From positions 1 to 18,088 of the forward strand of contig CAJTOM010000054.1 of NCBI GenBank assembly GCA_910577915.1: a stretch of 18,088 bases of DNA, in the 5' to 3' direction. The position numbers were made by a program, and so were the translations under genes. The notes beneath the pieces were generated by a model that was given only the letters and a program-made list of their open reading frames with translations, searched no databases and was not told the origin of the DNA. Origin of the DNA: an uncultured Oscillospiraceae bacterium. Its GTDB lineage: Bacteria; Bacillota; Clostridia; Oscillospirales; Oscillospiraceae. Below, piece by piece: positions 1 through 6,885 of this stretch (the stretch's first letter is position 1; the number at the start of each line of letters is the position of its first letter).

Positions 1-403
1 CGGGCGCGCCGTCCAGGGGGTAGAAGAGGCAGTCGCCGTAGGTGTCCTGGCCGTAGGAGGCGGCCAGGGTCATGCCCTCTTCGGAGAGGAACCAGTCAAT
101 AAGGGCCTCGGCCCCGGCGGCGTTGACCGCCACGCCGGATACCGGACTGCCGTCGGCGTCAGTAAAGGGGGCGTTGGGGTTCACCGCCAGCAGGGTGTAG
201 GTGTTAAGCATCTGGTCATCATCCTCCTTGAGGATCACCGTATCCACTGGGAGAGGGGCGGGATCCGGGTCGGAGACGGGGGCTTGGCTCTGTCCCTTCG
301 GGAGCTGCTGAGCGGGAGGGGAAGCGCCGTCGTTTTTGCCGCAGCCGGCCAGCAGGCTCAGGAGCATGGCGAGGGAGAGAAGGCCGGAAATAAATTGTTT
401 CAT
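1..403 (-). CDS. TupA-like tungstate/oxyanion-binding lipoprotein, partial at left edge
   Basis: Reading starts at ATG 403-401 after GGAGG and stays open to the window edge (134 codons). A lipoprotein signal peptide comes first: charged MKQ, hydrophobic stretch, lipobox LLAGC with Cys21. A Pro/Ser-rich linker follows (about residues 22-54). Residues 55-130 resemble the C-terminal end of TupA/ModA-like tungstate-binding proteins: VILKEDDDQMLNTYTLLAVNPN, then ALIDWFLSEEGMTLAASYG and LFYP near the edge. In normal TupA these motifs come at about residues 200-275 and the protein ends soon after; here nothing of the N-terminal lobe lies between signal and tail. The gene may be internally deleted, permuted, or carry more domains beyond the edge. 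Lying beside molybdopterin genes, it fits oxyanion uptake. It has its own promoter (536-564). The family is likely; the function of this short form is uncertain. Confidence 0.6.
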   Translation of the reverse strand, partial: MKQFISGLLSLAMLLSLLAGCGKNDGASPPAQQLPKGQSQAPVSDPDPAPLPVDTVILKEDDDQMLNTYTLLAVNPNAPFTDADGSPVSGVAVNAAGAEALIDWFLSEEGMTLAASYGQDTYGDCLFYPLDGAP

Positions 404-434
404 ATGTTTATTCCTCCAGGTGAAAAAATACAGT

Positions 435-498
435 AAGCCCCTCCAAAACAAGGTAAGCCAGGTTCGCGCCCAGCAAAGCTCTGTTTGGAAAGGGGCTC
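435..498 (-). promoter_or_regulatory. structured 5' leader of the TupA-like gene, possible riboswitch or attenuator
   Basis: On the minus strand the leader has a long imperfect stem. AGCCCC plus TCCAAACA (497-482) pairs with TGTTTTGGA plus GGGGCT (450-436), with a small bulge, and encloses a loop of about 31 nt containing GGGCGCGAACC. About six bases beyond the stem is a run of six U (428-423), then the ribosome-binding site. This layout suits a metabolite- or metal-sensing leader. I could not match it to the Moco/Tuco riboswitch consensus or to another class from memory, so identity is open. Confidence 0.45.
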
Positions 499-535
499 GT
501 CCACCACTTTCAAAAACAACCGGCCAGTTTATTTT

Positions 536-564
536 ATGATACCACGGTGCAGGGGGGTTGTCAA
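536..564 (-). promoter_or_regulatory. sigma-A promoter of the TupA-like gene
   Basis: On the minus strand, TTGACA (564-559), a 17-bp spacer and TATCAT (541-536). The -35 is a perfect match and the -10 is close. Transcription would start near 528 and give a leader of about 125 nt that contains the 435-498 stem. Confidence 0.8.
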
Positions 565-612
565 TTATCCCGGAGAACAAAAATCAACTGCCGCTTTTTG
601 TGGCGATCCAAC

Positions 613-658
613 AAAAAATGCGCCCCTCCGGCGGAGTCCGTCACGCCGGGGAGGGGCG
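613..658 (-). terminator. probable rho-independent terminator below the ThiF-like gene
   Basis: On the minus strand, arm 658-644 pairs with arm 633-621 (CGCCGGAGGGGCG) over 13 bp with a 2-nt bulge. The loop is 10 nt, and a run of six U (618-613) follows two bases after the stem. It lies about 210 nt past the ThiF-like stop codon, so it would end that transcript before the TupA-like promoter. Confidence 0.6.
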
Positions 659-772
659 GGACGGATATCAGGATACCTGTGCGGAGGATTTCGCGGCTTT
701 TACCCGGTGTTTTGGCAGGGTTTGGGACATTTTGGGCAAATCTTCTCTGAGGAGGGGCGCAATAATTTCTGG

Positions 773-801
773 TTGCTTTTTGGGCGGAGCTGGGCTATAA
801 T
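773..801 (+). promoter_or_regulatory. possible sigma-A promoter antisense to the ThiF-like gene
   Basis: TTGCTT (773-778), a 17-bp spacer and a perfect TATAAT (796-801). A transcript would start near 808 and run against the 3' end of the ThiF-like gene. No ribosome-binding site or recognisable protein follows, so any product would be an antisense or untranslated RNA. The -35 is weak. Confidence 0.3.
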
Positions 802-869
802 AATGCAAACCTTGTAAAAATGTGCGCGTTTTTTGGCAATAGCTTGTGTAAAACGCCGCTTTTGGCAAA

Positions 870-1541
870 CTACAGGGGAAAGACGCTCCAATCCGTCCAG
901 CCCAGGTCCGCCAGGAGGAGCCTGCCCTCCAGGGCGGAGGGGCGGCCGCACAGCAGCTTCACCGCCTCGGCGGCCTGGACGGCCGCGCAGAAGGGGGGCG
1001 TGAACGGGAGGGCGCTCTTTTCATCGGGGGCGGCGGCAGAGCCGTAGATGCTGTGGAGCACGCCGCTTCCGGGGGGGATAATGGCCGCCTGGATGGACCA
1101 GCCGCGGACCGCTCCGTGGACGATGGTGACGCCCGCGGCGGCGCAGGCGTCCTCCAGGAGCAGGCGGGCGGGGATATTGTCCAGGGCGTCCAAAACCAGA
1201 TCCTGACCCCGGACAAGCGCGTCTGCGTTGTGCGGCGCCAGAAAGGCCTCAACGGCCCGGAATTTGACGGAGGGATTGACTTCCCCGGCCCGCCGGGCGG
1301 CGGCGCGGACCTTGCTGGTCCTCAGCAGCGACGGGACGGCCAGCAGCTGCCGGTTCAGGTTGGACGGCTCGAACAGGTCCCCGTCGACTGCCGTGATCTC
1401 CCCCACGCCCATCCGGGCCAGATATTCGATGAGGTATCCCCCCAGGCCGCCGCAGCCCGCTACCAGCACCCGTCTGCGGGCAAGAACGGCCTGCTCCTCC
1501 GCCGAGACGGCGGGCAGGTTCCGGGAATAGCGCTCGTCCAT
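870..1541 (-). CDS. HesA/MoeB/ThiF-family adenylyltransferase (223 aa)
   Basis: This E1-like enzyme family adenylates the C-terminal glycine of small sulfur carriers such as MoaD or ThiS. The nucleotide-binding motif GCGGLGG is at residues 29-35. VDGDLFEPSNLNRQ at 52-65 gives the conserved Asp and the NxxRQ element, Lys77 matches the conserved lysine, and DALDN lies at 117-121. The C-terminal part (PFTPPFCAAVQAAEAVKLL) is the usual closing helix. The two CxxC pairs that bind zinc in MoeB are missing, and there is no rhodanese domain, so this is a short HesA/ThiF-like form. The start is ATG 1541-1539 with AAGGGGG upstream; longer upstream starts would run back through the promoter and moeA. 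Next to moeA and moaA it probably serves molybdopterin synthesis, although no moaD is visible here. Thiamine or cysteine sulfur transfer are alternatives. Confidence 0.85.
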   Translation of the reverse strand: MDERYSRNLPAVSAEEQAVLARRRVLVAGCGGLGGYLIEYLARMGVGEITAVDGDLFEPSNLNRQLLAVPSLLRTSKVRAAARRAGEVNPSVKFRAVEAFLAPHNADALVRGQDLVLDALDNIPARLLLEDACAAAGVTIVHGAVRGWSIQAAIIPPGSGVLHSIYGSAAAPDEKSALPFTPPFCAAVQAAEAVKLLCGRPSALEGRLLLADLGWTDWSVFPL

Positions 1542-1564
1542 ATATACGCCCCCTTTTTTGTGAT

Positions 1565-1593
1565 AGTATAGACCAGACGGCTGAGAATTGCAA
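1565..1593 (-). promoter_or_regulatory. sigma-A promoter of the ThiF-like gene
   Basis: On the minus strand, TTGCAA (1593-1588), a 17-bp spacer and TATACT (1570-1565). The predicted start near 1558 leaves a leader of only about 17 nt. It lies in the 85-bp divergent gap before moeA. I found no equally good plus-strand promoter for moeA. Confidence 0.7.
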
Positions 1594-1626
1594 GCCTGGG
1601 ACTTTGACGGCAGGAGGGAACAGGCT

Positions 1627-2841
1627 ATGTTGACGGTGAAAACACCGGAGGAAGTTCTTGTGATATTGGAGACGGCCTTCCCTCCGCGCCCGGTGCCGGA
1701 GGAGGTTCCCCTGGAGGAGGCGCGGGGGCGGGTCCTCTGTGCGCCGGTGACCGCCGGGGAGTTTGTGCCCGGCTTCGACCGGTCCACGGTGGACGGCTAT
1801 GCCGTCCGCGCTGAGGACACCTTCGGCTGCTCCGAGGCGATCCCCGCCCTTCTCACTCTCCAGGGGGAGATCCGGATGGGCGCGGGGGCCGGAGCGGCCC
1901 TGGCGGCCGGCTGCTGCGCGGCTGTGCCCACCGGCGGGGCTGTGCCGGAGGGGGCCGACGCGGTGGTGATGCTGGAGTACGCGGAGGACTATGGGGACGG
2001 CGCCATCGGCGTCTGTAAGCCGGCGGCCCCAGGGACAAACCTGATTTTCAGAGGGGACGACGTCCGCCCCGGCCAGGTGGTGCTCCCGGCTGGCCGGCGG
2101 CTGGCCAGCCAGGACATAGGCGCGCTGGCGGCCCTGGGAGCCGCAGCTGTCACGGTGTGCCGGAGGCCGGTGGTGGGGATCATTTCCACCGGAGACGAGC
2201 TGGTCCCCGTGGCGGAGACGCCGGGGGAGGGGCAGGTCCGGGACGTCAATTCCACCATGCTCCGGGCGCTGGTGGAGGAGGCGGGCGGGACGGCCGCCGG
2301 TTTCGGGGTCCTGGGAGACGACGAGGCCCTTCTGCGCCGGACGCTGGACCGGGCGCTGGCGGCGTGCGACATGGTGCTGATCTCCGGCGGCACCTCCGTG
2401 GGGGCCAAGGATGCTGTCAGCCGGGTTCTGGAGGACTGCGGGGAGGTGCTCTTCCACGGCGTCGCCATGAAGCCCGGCAAGCCTACGCTTCTGGGGAGAG
2501 CCGGGGGCAAACCGGTCTTCGGTCTTCCGGGCCACCCGGCGGCGGCGTTTTTCGTCGCGCAGCTGTTCGTCCGCCCCCTGCTGGACCGGCTCCAGGGCTG
2601 CAGCCGCCGGCGGTACGCCGTCCCCGCCGTCCTCGCTGAGGCGGTCGGCGCCAACCACGGCAGGGCCCAGTACATGGGGGTGCTCCTGTCGGAGGAGGGC
2701 GGCGTCCGCCTGGCCCGGCCCATCAGGAGCAAGTCAGGGCTCATTACCGCCCTGGCGGGCTCGGAGGGCTGCTTCTGCATCCCCCGGGACTGCGAGGGGG
2801 CGGCGGCGGGAGAACAGATCGAGGTGTGGCTCTACCGCTGA
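1627..2841 (+). CDS. moeA: molybdopterin molybdenumtransferase MoeA (404 aa)
   Basis: MoeA inserts molybdate or tungstate into adenylated molybdopterin in the cytoplasm. The family signatures are present in order: FDRSTVDGYAVRAED from residue 50, STGDELV at 187-193, SGGTSVGAKD at 253-262, then MKPGKPTLLG and VFGLPGHPAAAFF. A C-terminal MoeA domain follows. The length of 404 aa is normal for the family. The start is ATG 1627, preceded by AGGAGG about 9 nt upstream; an in-frame ATG at 1588 lies inside the opposing promoter and has no ribosome-binding site. It is first in a plus-strand set, followed 41 bp later by a second moeA. Organisms using both molybdenum and tungsten often carry two moeA copies, so the pair may divide the two metals; that is inference. 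Confidence 0.95.
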   Translation: MLTVKTPEEVLVILETAFPPRPVPEEVPLEEARGRVLCAPVTAGEFVPGFDRSTVDGYAVRAEDTFGCSEAIPALLTLQGEIRMGAGAGAALAAGCCAAVPTGGAVPEGADAVVMLEYAEDYGDGAIGVCKPAAPGTNLIFRGDDVRPGQVVLPAGRRLASQDIGALAALGAAAVTVCRRPVVGIISTGDELVPVAETPGEGQVRDVNSTMLRALVEEAGGTAAGFGVLGDDEALLRRTLDRALAACDMVLISGGTSVGAKDAVSRVLEDCGEVLFHGVAMKPGKPTLLGRAGGKPVFGLPGHPAAAFFVAQLFVRPLLDRLQGCSRRRYAVPAVLAEAVGANHGRAQYMGVLLSEEGGVRLARPIRSKSGLITALAGSEGCFCIPRDCEGAAAGEQIEVWLYR

Positions 2842-2882
2842 ACCGGGGGCCGGGCGTATCGTAAGATGGAGAGGAGATTCCC

Positions 2883-4793
2883 ATGGCGTTTCAGTATCTG
2901 ACCAATGTGCCCTTGGAGCGGGCCCGGCGGGAGTTCCGCGACGCGCTGCGCTGCGCGGGCTTCGGCCCGGAGGCGGAGACCATCCCGGTGCGGGATGCCT
3001 GCGGCCGGATTACCGCGGAGCCGGTCTACGCGCGCGTCTGTGCGCCCCACTATCCGGCCTGCGCCATGGACGGCATTGCCCTGGAGGCGAGGGCGACCTT
3101 TGGGGCCACGGAGACCACGCCGGTCACCCTGGGGGCGGAGGCGTTCACGGCGGTGGACACCGGGGACCCGGTGCCGGAGGGCTGTGACGCCGTGGTAATG
3201 GCGGAGGACGTGGTGGGGCAGGAGGACGGCTCCGTGCGCCTCCACGCCGCCGCCGTCCCCTGGCAGCACATCCGGCAGATCGGGGAGGACATCTGCGCGG
3301 GGGAGATGATTCTGGCCTCGCACGTGGAAATTTCCCCCTCCGCCATGGGCGCGATGCTGGCCGCCGGGGTGCTGGAGGCTGCCGTCCTGCGGCGGCCCGT
3401 GGTGGGAATCATCCCCACCGGCGATGAGGTGGTTCCGCCCACCGCCAGCCCAGAGCCGGGGGACGTGGTGGAGTTCAACTCCGCCATCTTTTCCGCCATG
3501 CTGGTCCAGTGGGGAGCGGAGCCCAGGACCTTCCCCATTGTGCCGGACGAGAGGGCGGCCATCCGCGCCGCCGTGGAGGAGGCGCTGTCCCAGTGCGACA
3601 TGGTGCTGCTGAACGCCGGGTCCTCCGCCGGGCGGGAGGACTACTCCGCCGCCGTCCTCGGGGAGGTGGGGGAGGTGCTCTTCCACGGCATCGCCATGAA
3701 GCCCGGCAAGCCCGCCATCCTGGGACACCGGGGCGGCAAGCCCCTGCTGGGCGTGCCCGGCTATCCGGTCTCCGGGATTCTGGTTCTCACGGAGCTGCTC
3801 AGGCCCCTGCTGGAGGACTGGTATCAGGCCGGCGCACGCAGGGACGTGCACCGGGAGGCCGTCCTGTCCCGGCCGGTGGTCTCGGGACTGAAATACCAGG
3901 AGTTTGTCCGGGTGCGGCTCGGCCGCGCGGCGGGGAAGCTGATCGCGTCCCCCCTGGGTCGGGGCAGCGGGGTGGTGTCCTCCTTTATGAAGGCGGACGG
4001 CATTTTGGAGGTCCCCCAGGGCGTAGAGGGCTATGAGGCCGGGAGCAGGGTTCAGGTCCGGCTGCTGCGCCCGGAGGAGGAGCTGGCGCATACCCTGCTG
4101 GCCATCGGGAGCCACGACCCCCTGCTGGACGAGGCGGCGGATCTGCTGCATCTGGCGGACCCGGCCCTCCGTATGAGCTCCACCCACGTGGGCTCCATGG
4201 GCGGGATTATGGCGGTGCGCCGGGGGGAGACGCATATCGCCGGGGTGCACCTGCTGGATGAGCGGGACGGCAGCTACAACGCCTCGTTCATCAGGAAGTA
4301 CTTTCCCGCCGGGGGCGTCCGGCTGGTGGAGTGCGTGGGCCGGACCCAGGGGCTGATGCTGGCCCCCGGCAATCCCCTGGGCGTCCGGGACGTGACGGAC
4401 CTAGCCCGGCCGGGGCTCCGCTACGTGAACCGGCAGAGGGGCTCCGGCACCCGGATTCTGATGGACCACCTGTGCCGGAAGGCCGGGATGGATACCGCCG
4501 CGATTTACGGCTACGACAGGGAGGAGTTTACCCACACCTCCGTCGCGGCCCAGATCGCCTCCGGGAGCGCCGACGCCGGGATGGGGATCTATTCGGCCGC
4601 CCGGCTCTACGGCCTCGACCTTCTGCCGGTCTGCACGGAGCAGTACGACTTGCTCATCCCCGACGGCGCGTTTGAGACCCCGATGGTGCAGAGGCTGCTG
4701 GAGGTGCTGCGGGGCGGGGCGTTCCGCCTCAGGTTGGAGAAGCTGGGGGGCTACCGGCTAGACGCTCCGGGGACTGTCCGGGAGCGCTTTTGA
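2883..4793 (+). CDS. MoeA fused to a periplasmic-binding-protein-like domain (636 aa)
   Basis: Residues 1 to about 395 form a second MoeA-like unit: ACAMDGIALEAR, PTGDEVV, NAGSSAGREDYS, MKPGKPAILG, GVPGYPVSGIL. Residues from about 401 to 625 match the PBP-like domain (Pfam PBP_like) found on molybdopterin proteins. Visible blocks are LLAIGSHDPLLDEAADLL, SSTHVGSMGGIMAV, AGVHLLD, RQRGSGTRILMD and VAAQIASGSADAGMGI. The domain lacks a signal peptide, so it would bind its ligand in the cytoplasm, probably as a metal or cofactor sensor or delivery module. Several MoeA motifs differ from the first copy: NAGSS replaces SGGTS and PTGDE replaces STGDE. The start at ATG 2883 has GGAGAGGAG about 8 nt upstream. 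It sits 41 bp after moeA and 33 bp before moaA, consistent with one transcript. Confidence 0.9.
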   Translation: MAFQYLTNVPLERARREFRDALRCAGFGPEAETIPVRDACGRITAEPVYARVCAPHYPACAMDGIALEARATFGATETTPVTLGAEAFTAVDTGDPVPEGCDAVVMAEDVVGQEDGSVRLHAAAVPWQHIRQIGEDICAGEMILASHVEISPSAMGAMLAAGVLEAAVLRRPVVGIIPTGDEVVPPTASPEPGDVVEFNSAIFSAMLVQWGAEPRTFPIVPDERAAIRAAVEEALSQCDMVLLNAGSSAGREDYSAAVLGEVGEVLFHGIAMKPGKPAILGHRGGKPLLGVPGYPVSGILVLTELLRPLLEDWYQAGARRDVHREAVLSRPVVSGLKYQEFVRVRLGRAAGKLIASPLGRGSGVVSSFMKADGILEVPQGVEGYEAGSRVQVRLLRPEEELAHTLLAIGSHDPLLDEAADLLHLADPALRMSSTHVGSMGGIMAVRRGETHIAGVHLLDERDGSYNASFIRKYFPAGGVRLVECVGRTQGLMLAPGNPLGVRDVTDLARPGLRYVNRQRGSGTRILMDHLCRKAGMDTAAIYGYDREEFTHTSVAAQIASGSADAGMGIYSAARLYGLDLLPVCTEQYDLLIPDGAFETPMVQRLLEVLRGGAFRLRLEKLGGYRLDAPGTVRERF

Positions 4794-4826
4794 CGATGGA
4801 TTATAGGACCGGGGAGGAGGAGCGCT

Positions 4827-5780
4827 TTGAGGGATACGTTGGGCAGGGAGATCACCTATCTGCGGATCTCCCTGACAGATCGCTGCAACCTGCGGTGCGT
4901 CTACTGCATGCCGCCGGAGGGGGTGAACAAGCGGGAGCACCGGGAGATTCTCTCCCTGGAGGAGATGGAGGAGATCGCCCGGGAGGCGGCGGCGCTGGGG
5001 GTGCGGAAGATCCGGCTCACCGGCGGCGAGCCGCTGGTGCGGCGGGGGATGCTGTCCCTCTGCCGGAGGCTGCGGGACATCCCCCAGCTGGAGGAGCTGA
5101 CCCTGACCACCAACGGCGTGCTGCTGCCGGGGATGGCGGCGGCGCTGAAGGCGGCGGGGGTGGACCGGGTGAACATCAGTTTGGACACCCTGGACCCGGA
5201 AAAATACCGGTGCGTCACCAGGACGGGGACGCTGGAGGACACCCTGGCGGGCATCTGGGCCGCCGGGGAGGCCGGGCTGACGCCGCTGAAGCTCAACTGC
5301 GTGCTGATCGGCGGCTTCAACGACGACGAAATCCCGGCGCTGGCCGCCCTGACGGCGCGGGAGCCGTTGGAGGTGCGCTTTATCGAGCTGATGCCCATCG
5401 GCGGGGCGGCCCCCTTCGGGCCGGAGGCCTACCTGCCCTGCGAGGCGGTGCTGGAGCGCCTGCCCGAACTGGAGCCGCTGGGGGAAACCGGCGGCGTGGC
5501 GGAGCGGTTCCGGCTGCCGGGGGCTGTGGGGACCGTGGGGCTGATCCGGCCCCTGAGCGGCTGCTTCTGCGGGCGGTGCGACCGCATCCGGCTGACGGCG
5601 GACGGCTGCCTGAAGCCCTGCCTCCACTCCCGGGAGGAGATTCCCATCCGGGGGCTCCACGGCGCGGACCTGCGCCGGGCGCTGGGCAGGGCCATCCTCC
5701 ACAAACCGGAGCGGCACGGGGAGCTCTCCGCCCAGGTGCGCTCGGAGGCGGCGCGGGATATGAACCAGATCGGCGGATAG
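4827..5780 (+). CDS. moaA: GTP 3',8-cyclase MoaA (317 aa)
   Basis: This radical-SAM enzyme converts GTP to 3',8-cyclo-GTP, the first step of molybdopterin synthesis with MoaC. The radical-SAM cluster motif CxxxCxxC is Cys20, Cys24 and Cys27, in the typical DRCNLRCVYCMPPEG context. The second, substrate-side cluster has Cys248, Cys251 and Cys265 with the expected 13-residue gap, and DRIRLTADG lies between them. The protein ends in IGG, the double-glycine tail needed by MoaA. TTG is the likely start codon: it lies about 6 nt after GGGGAGGAGG, and the protein then begins with RDTLGREITYLRIS as in the family. It is last in the moeA, moeA-PBP, moaA run. No moaC, moaD, moaE or mogA gene is in the window. 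Confidence 0.96.
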   Translation: MRDTLGREITYLRISLTDRCNLRCVYCMPPEGVNKREHREILSLEEMEEIAREAAALGVRKIRLTGGEPLVRRGMLSLCRRLRDIPQLEELTLTTNGVLLPGMAAALKAAGVDRVNISLDTLDPEKYRCVTRTGTLEDTLAGIWAAGEAGLTPLKLNCVLIGGFNDDEIPALAALTAREPLEVRFIELMPIGGAAPFGPEAYLPCEAVLERLPELEPLGETGGVAERFRLPGAVGTVGLIRPLSGCFCGRCDRIRLTADGCLKPCLHSREEIPIRGLHGADLRRALGRAILHKPERHGELSAQVRSEAARDMNQIGG

Positions 5781-5785
5781 GCGGA

Positions 5786-5819
5786 CAAGCGGGTATGCCG
5801 TTTCAGACATACCCGCTTG
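5786..5819 (+). terminator. stem-loop after moaA, possible terminator
   Basis: A perfect 12-bp stem: CAAGCGGGTATG (5786-5797) pairs with CATACCCGCTTG (5808-5819) around a 10-nt loop, starting 5 nt past the moaA stop. A T-run appears only about 17 nt later, so efficient intrinsic termination is uncertain. It may instead protect the 3' end of the mRNA. Confidence 0.5.
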
Positions 5820-6035
5820 CCATACTTCACCATGTCCTTTTTAGGGCCCTTTCAGAAGGCCCGTCTGCCGGTCACCTATGTGCCGTCCCTCCCATCCCTC
5901 CTTCTTGTCGAAACTGCCCAAACTCCGCCGAGCTGCCGCTGATGATCTTGGATGAAATAGGTCTTTACAATGTTACTTTAGTATGGTAAATTATTAGCAC
6001 AGTAAATCGGTGCGTGTGACGCCAAGGAGGATATG
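5820..6035 (+). other. intergenic region before the ABC importer
   Basis: No supported gene. A frame open from ATG 5795 to 5989 has no ribosome-binding site and overlaps the stem-loop and the promoter. A small GGGCC/GGCCC stem lies near 5843-5862. The importer promoter is at 5964-5992. Confidence 0.5.
5964..5992 (+). promoter_or_regulatory. sigma-A promoter of the ABC importer
   Basis: TTTACA (5964-5969), a 17-bp spacer and TAAATT (5987-5992), about 45 nt before the start codon. TTAC...GTAA half-sites within the spacer region could form an operator, but this is only suggestive. Confidence 0.6.
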
Positions 6036-6818
6036 ATGAAAAAAATGCTGACGCTGGCCCTGGCTCTGGTCATGGCCCTTACCCTGGCCGCCTGCGGCGG
6101 AGGTCAATCCGGCGGCGACGTGGATTACGTCAAGGAGAAGGGGACCCTCATTGTGGGTATGACCGATTTCGCCCCCATGGACTACCGGGATGAGAGCGGG
6201 GAGTGGATCGGCTTCGACGCCGACATGGCCAAGGCCTTTGCCAAGAGCCTGGGCGTGGAGGTCCAGTTCGTGGAGATCAACTGGGACAACAAGGCCATGG
6301 AGCTGGAGACCAAGGCCATCGACGCGGTGTGGAACGGCATGACCCTCACCGACGACGTGAAGGCCCTCATGGGCACCAGCGAGCCCTACTGCATGAACGC
6401 CCAGGTGGTGGTCCTCTCCGCCGCCCTGGCGGACCAGTACCGGAGCGCCGGCAGCCTCGGCGGCCTCTCCTTCGCCGTGGAGAACGGCTCCGCCGGCATG
6501 GAGGCCCTGGACGGCTTGGGCCTCCCCTACACCGCCGTGGACACCCAGGCCAAGGCCCTTATGGAGGTGGCCTCCGGCAGCTCCGACGCCTGCGTCATCG
6601 ACCTTCTGATGGCCGGCGCCATGATCGGAGAGGGCACCAGCTACCCCGATCTGGCCACCGCCGTGGAGCTGGAGAGCGAGCAGTACGGCGTGGGCTTCCG
6701 CAAGGACAGCGACCTCATCAAGGCCTTCAACGACTTCTGGGGGTCCGCCTGCGGCGACGGCACCGTGATGGCTGCCGCCGAGACCTACGGCATCGCCCAG
6801 AACATCATTGAGAAATAA
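6036..6818 (+). CDS. amino-acid ABC transporter substrate-binding lipoprotein (260 aa)
   Basis: A family-3 (SBP_bac_3) binding protein, anchored outside the membrane, that captures a polar amino acid or related ligand. The signal peptide ends in lipobox LAAC (Cys20), followed by a Gly/Ser-rich linker. The fold markers are GTLIVGMTDFAPMDYRDESG, WIGFDADMAKAFAKSLGV, ELETKAIDAVWNGMTLT and SEPYCMNAQVVV in lobe 1 and the start of lobe 2. AVENGSAGMEAL, GSSDACVIDLLMAGAMI and YGVGFRKDSDLIKAFNDF close lobe 2. The start is one of two adjacent ATG codons (6033 or 6036); the second is chosen because AAGGAGG then sits 5 nt upstream instead of 2. Permease and ATPase genes follow directly. The ligand cannot be told from sequence alone. 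Confidence 0.92.
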   Translation: MKKMLTLALALVMALTLAACGGGQSGGDVDYVKEKGTLIVGMTDFAPMDYRDESGEWIGFDADMAKAFAKSLGVEVQFVEINWDNKAMELETKAIDAVWNGMTLTDDVKALMGTSEPYCMNAQVVVLSAALADQYRSAGSLGGLSFAVENGSAGMEALDGLGLPYTAVDTQAKALMEVASGSSDACVIDLLMAGAMIGEGTSYPDLATAVELESEQYGVGFRKDSDLIKAFNDFWGSACGDGTVMAAAETYGIAQNIIEK

Positions 6819-6827
6819 AAAATAGAT

Positions 6828-6864
6828 GGGAAAGGCGGGGAGCCTGTAGCTCTCCGCCTTTCCC
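6828..6864 (+). terminator. intercistronic stem-loop between binding protein and permease
   Basis: A 16-bp stem with one G-U pair (6828-6843 with 6849-6864) around loop CTGTA, with no U-run behind it. Such hairpins stabilise or partly terminate the upstream mRNA, so that the binding protein is made in excess over the membrane parts. It is unlikely to be a full terminator. Confidence 0.6.
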
Positions 6865-6885
6865 CGGTCTACGGGAGAAAACGAT

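Larger units (their letters stand above)
565..869. other. intergenic region between the two minus-strand genes
   Basis: There is no convincing gene here; the open frames lack ribosome-binding sites and family features. The stretch is less GC-rich than its surroundings. Besides the terminator at 613-658 it holds a plus-strand promoter-like pair (773-801). It also carries five scattered copies of a T-tract followed by GGCA or GGGC (710-717, 730-740, 777-787, 829-840, 860-870), all in the same orientation. Confidence 0.5.

Noticed and set aside
485..817. Overlapping plus-strand frames in the left intergenic region
   Set aside because: They cross the minus-strand promoter and terminator, lack ribosome-binding sites, and several overlapping frames compete with none favoured.
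820..1047. A plus-strand frame of 75 codons downstream of the 773-801 promoter
   Set aside because: It has no ribosome-binding site and most of it is antisense to the conserved ThiF-like gene; the translation looks like codon-shadow sequence.
1588..1626. A longer moeA beginning at ATG 1588
   Set aside because: It overlaps the -35 box of the divergent promoter and lacks a ribosome-binding site; ATG 1627 has AGGAGG at normal spacing and a family-like N-terminus.
5795..5989. An open frame of 64 codons after moaA starting at ATG 5795
   Set aside because: There is no ribosome-binding site, it starts inside a stem-loop, ends inside the importer promoter, and has no family-like composition.
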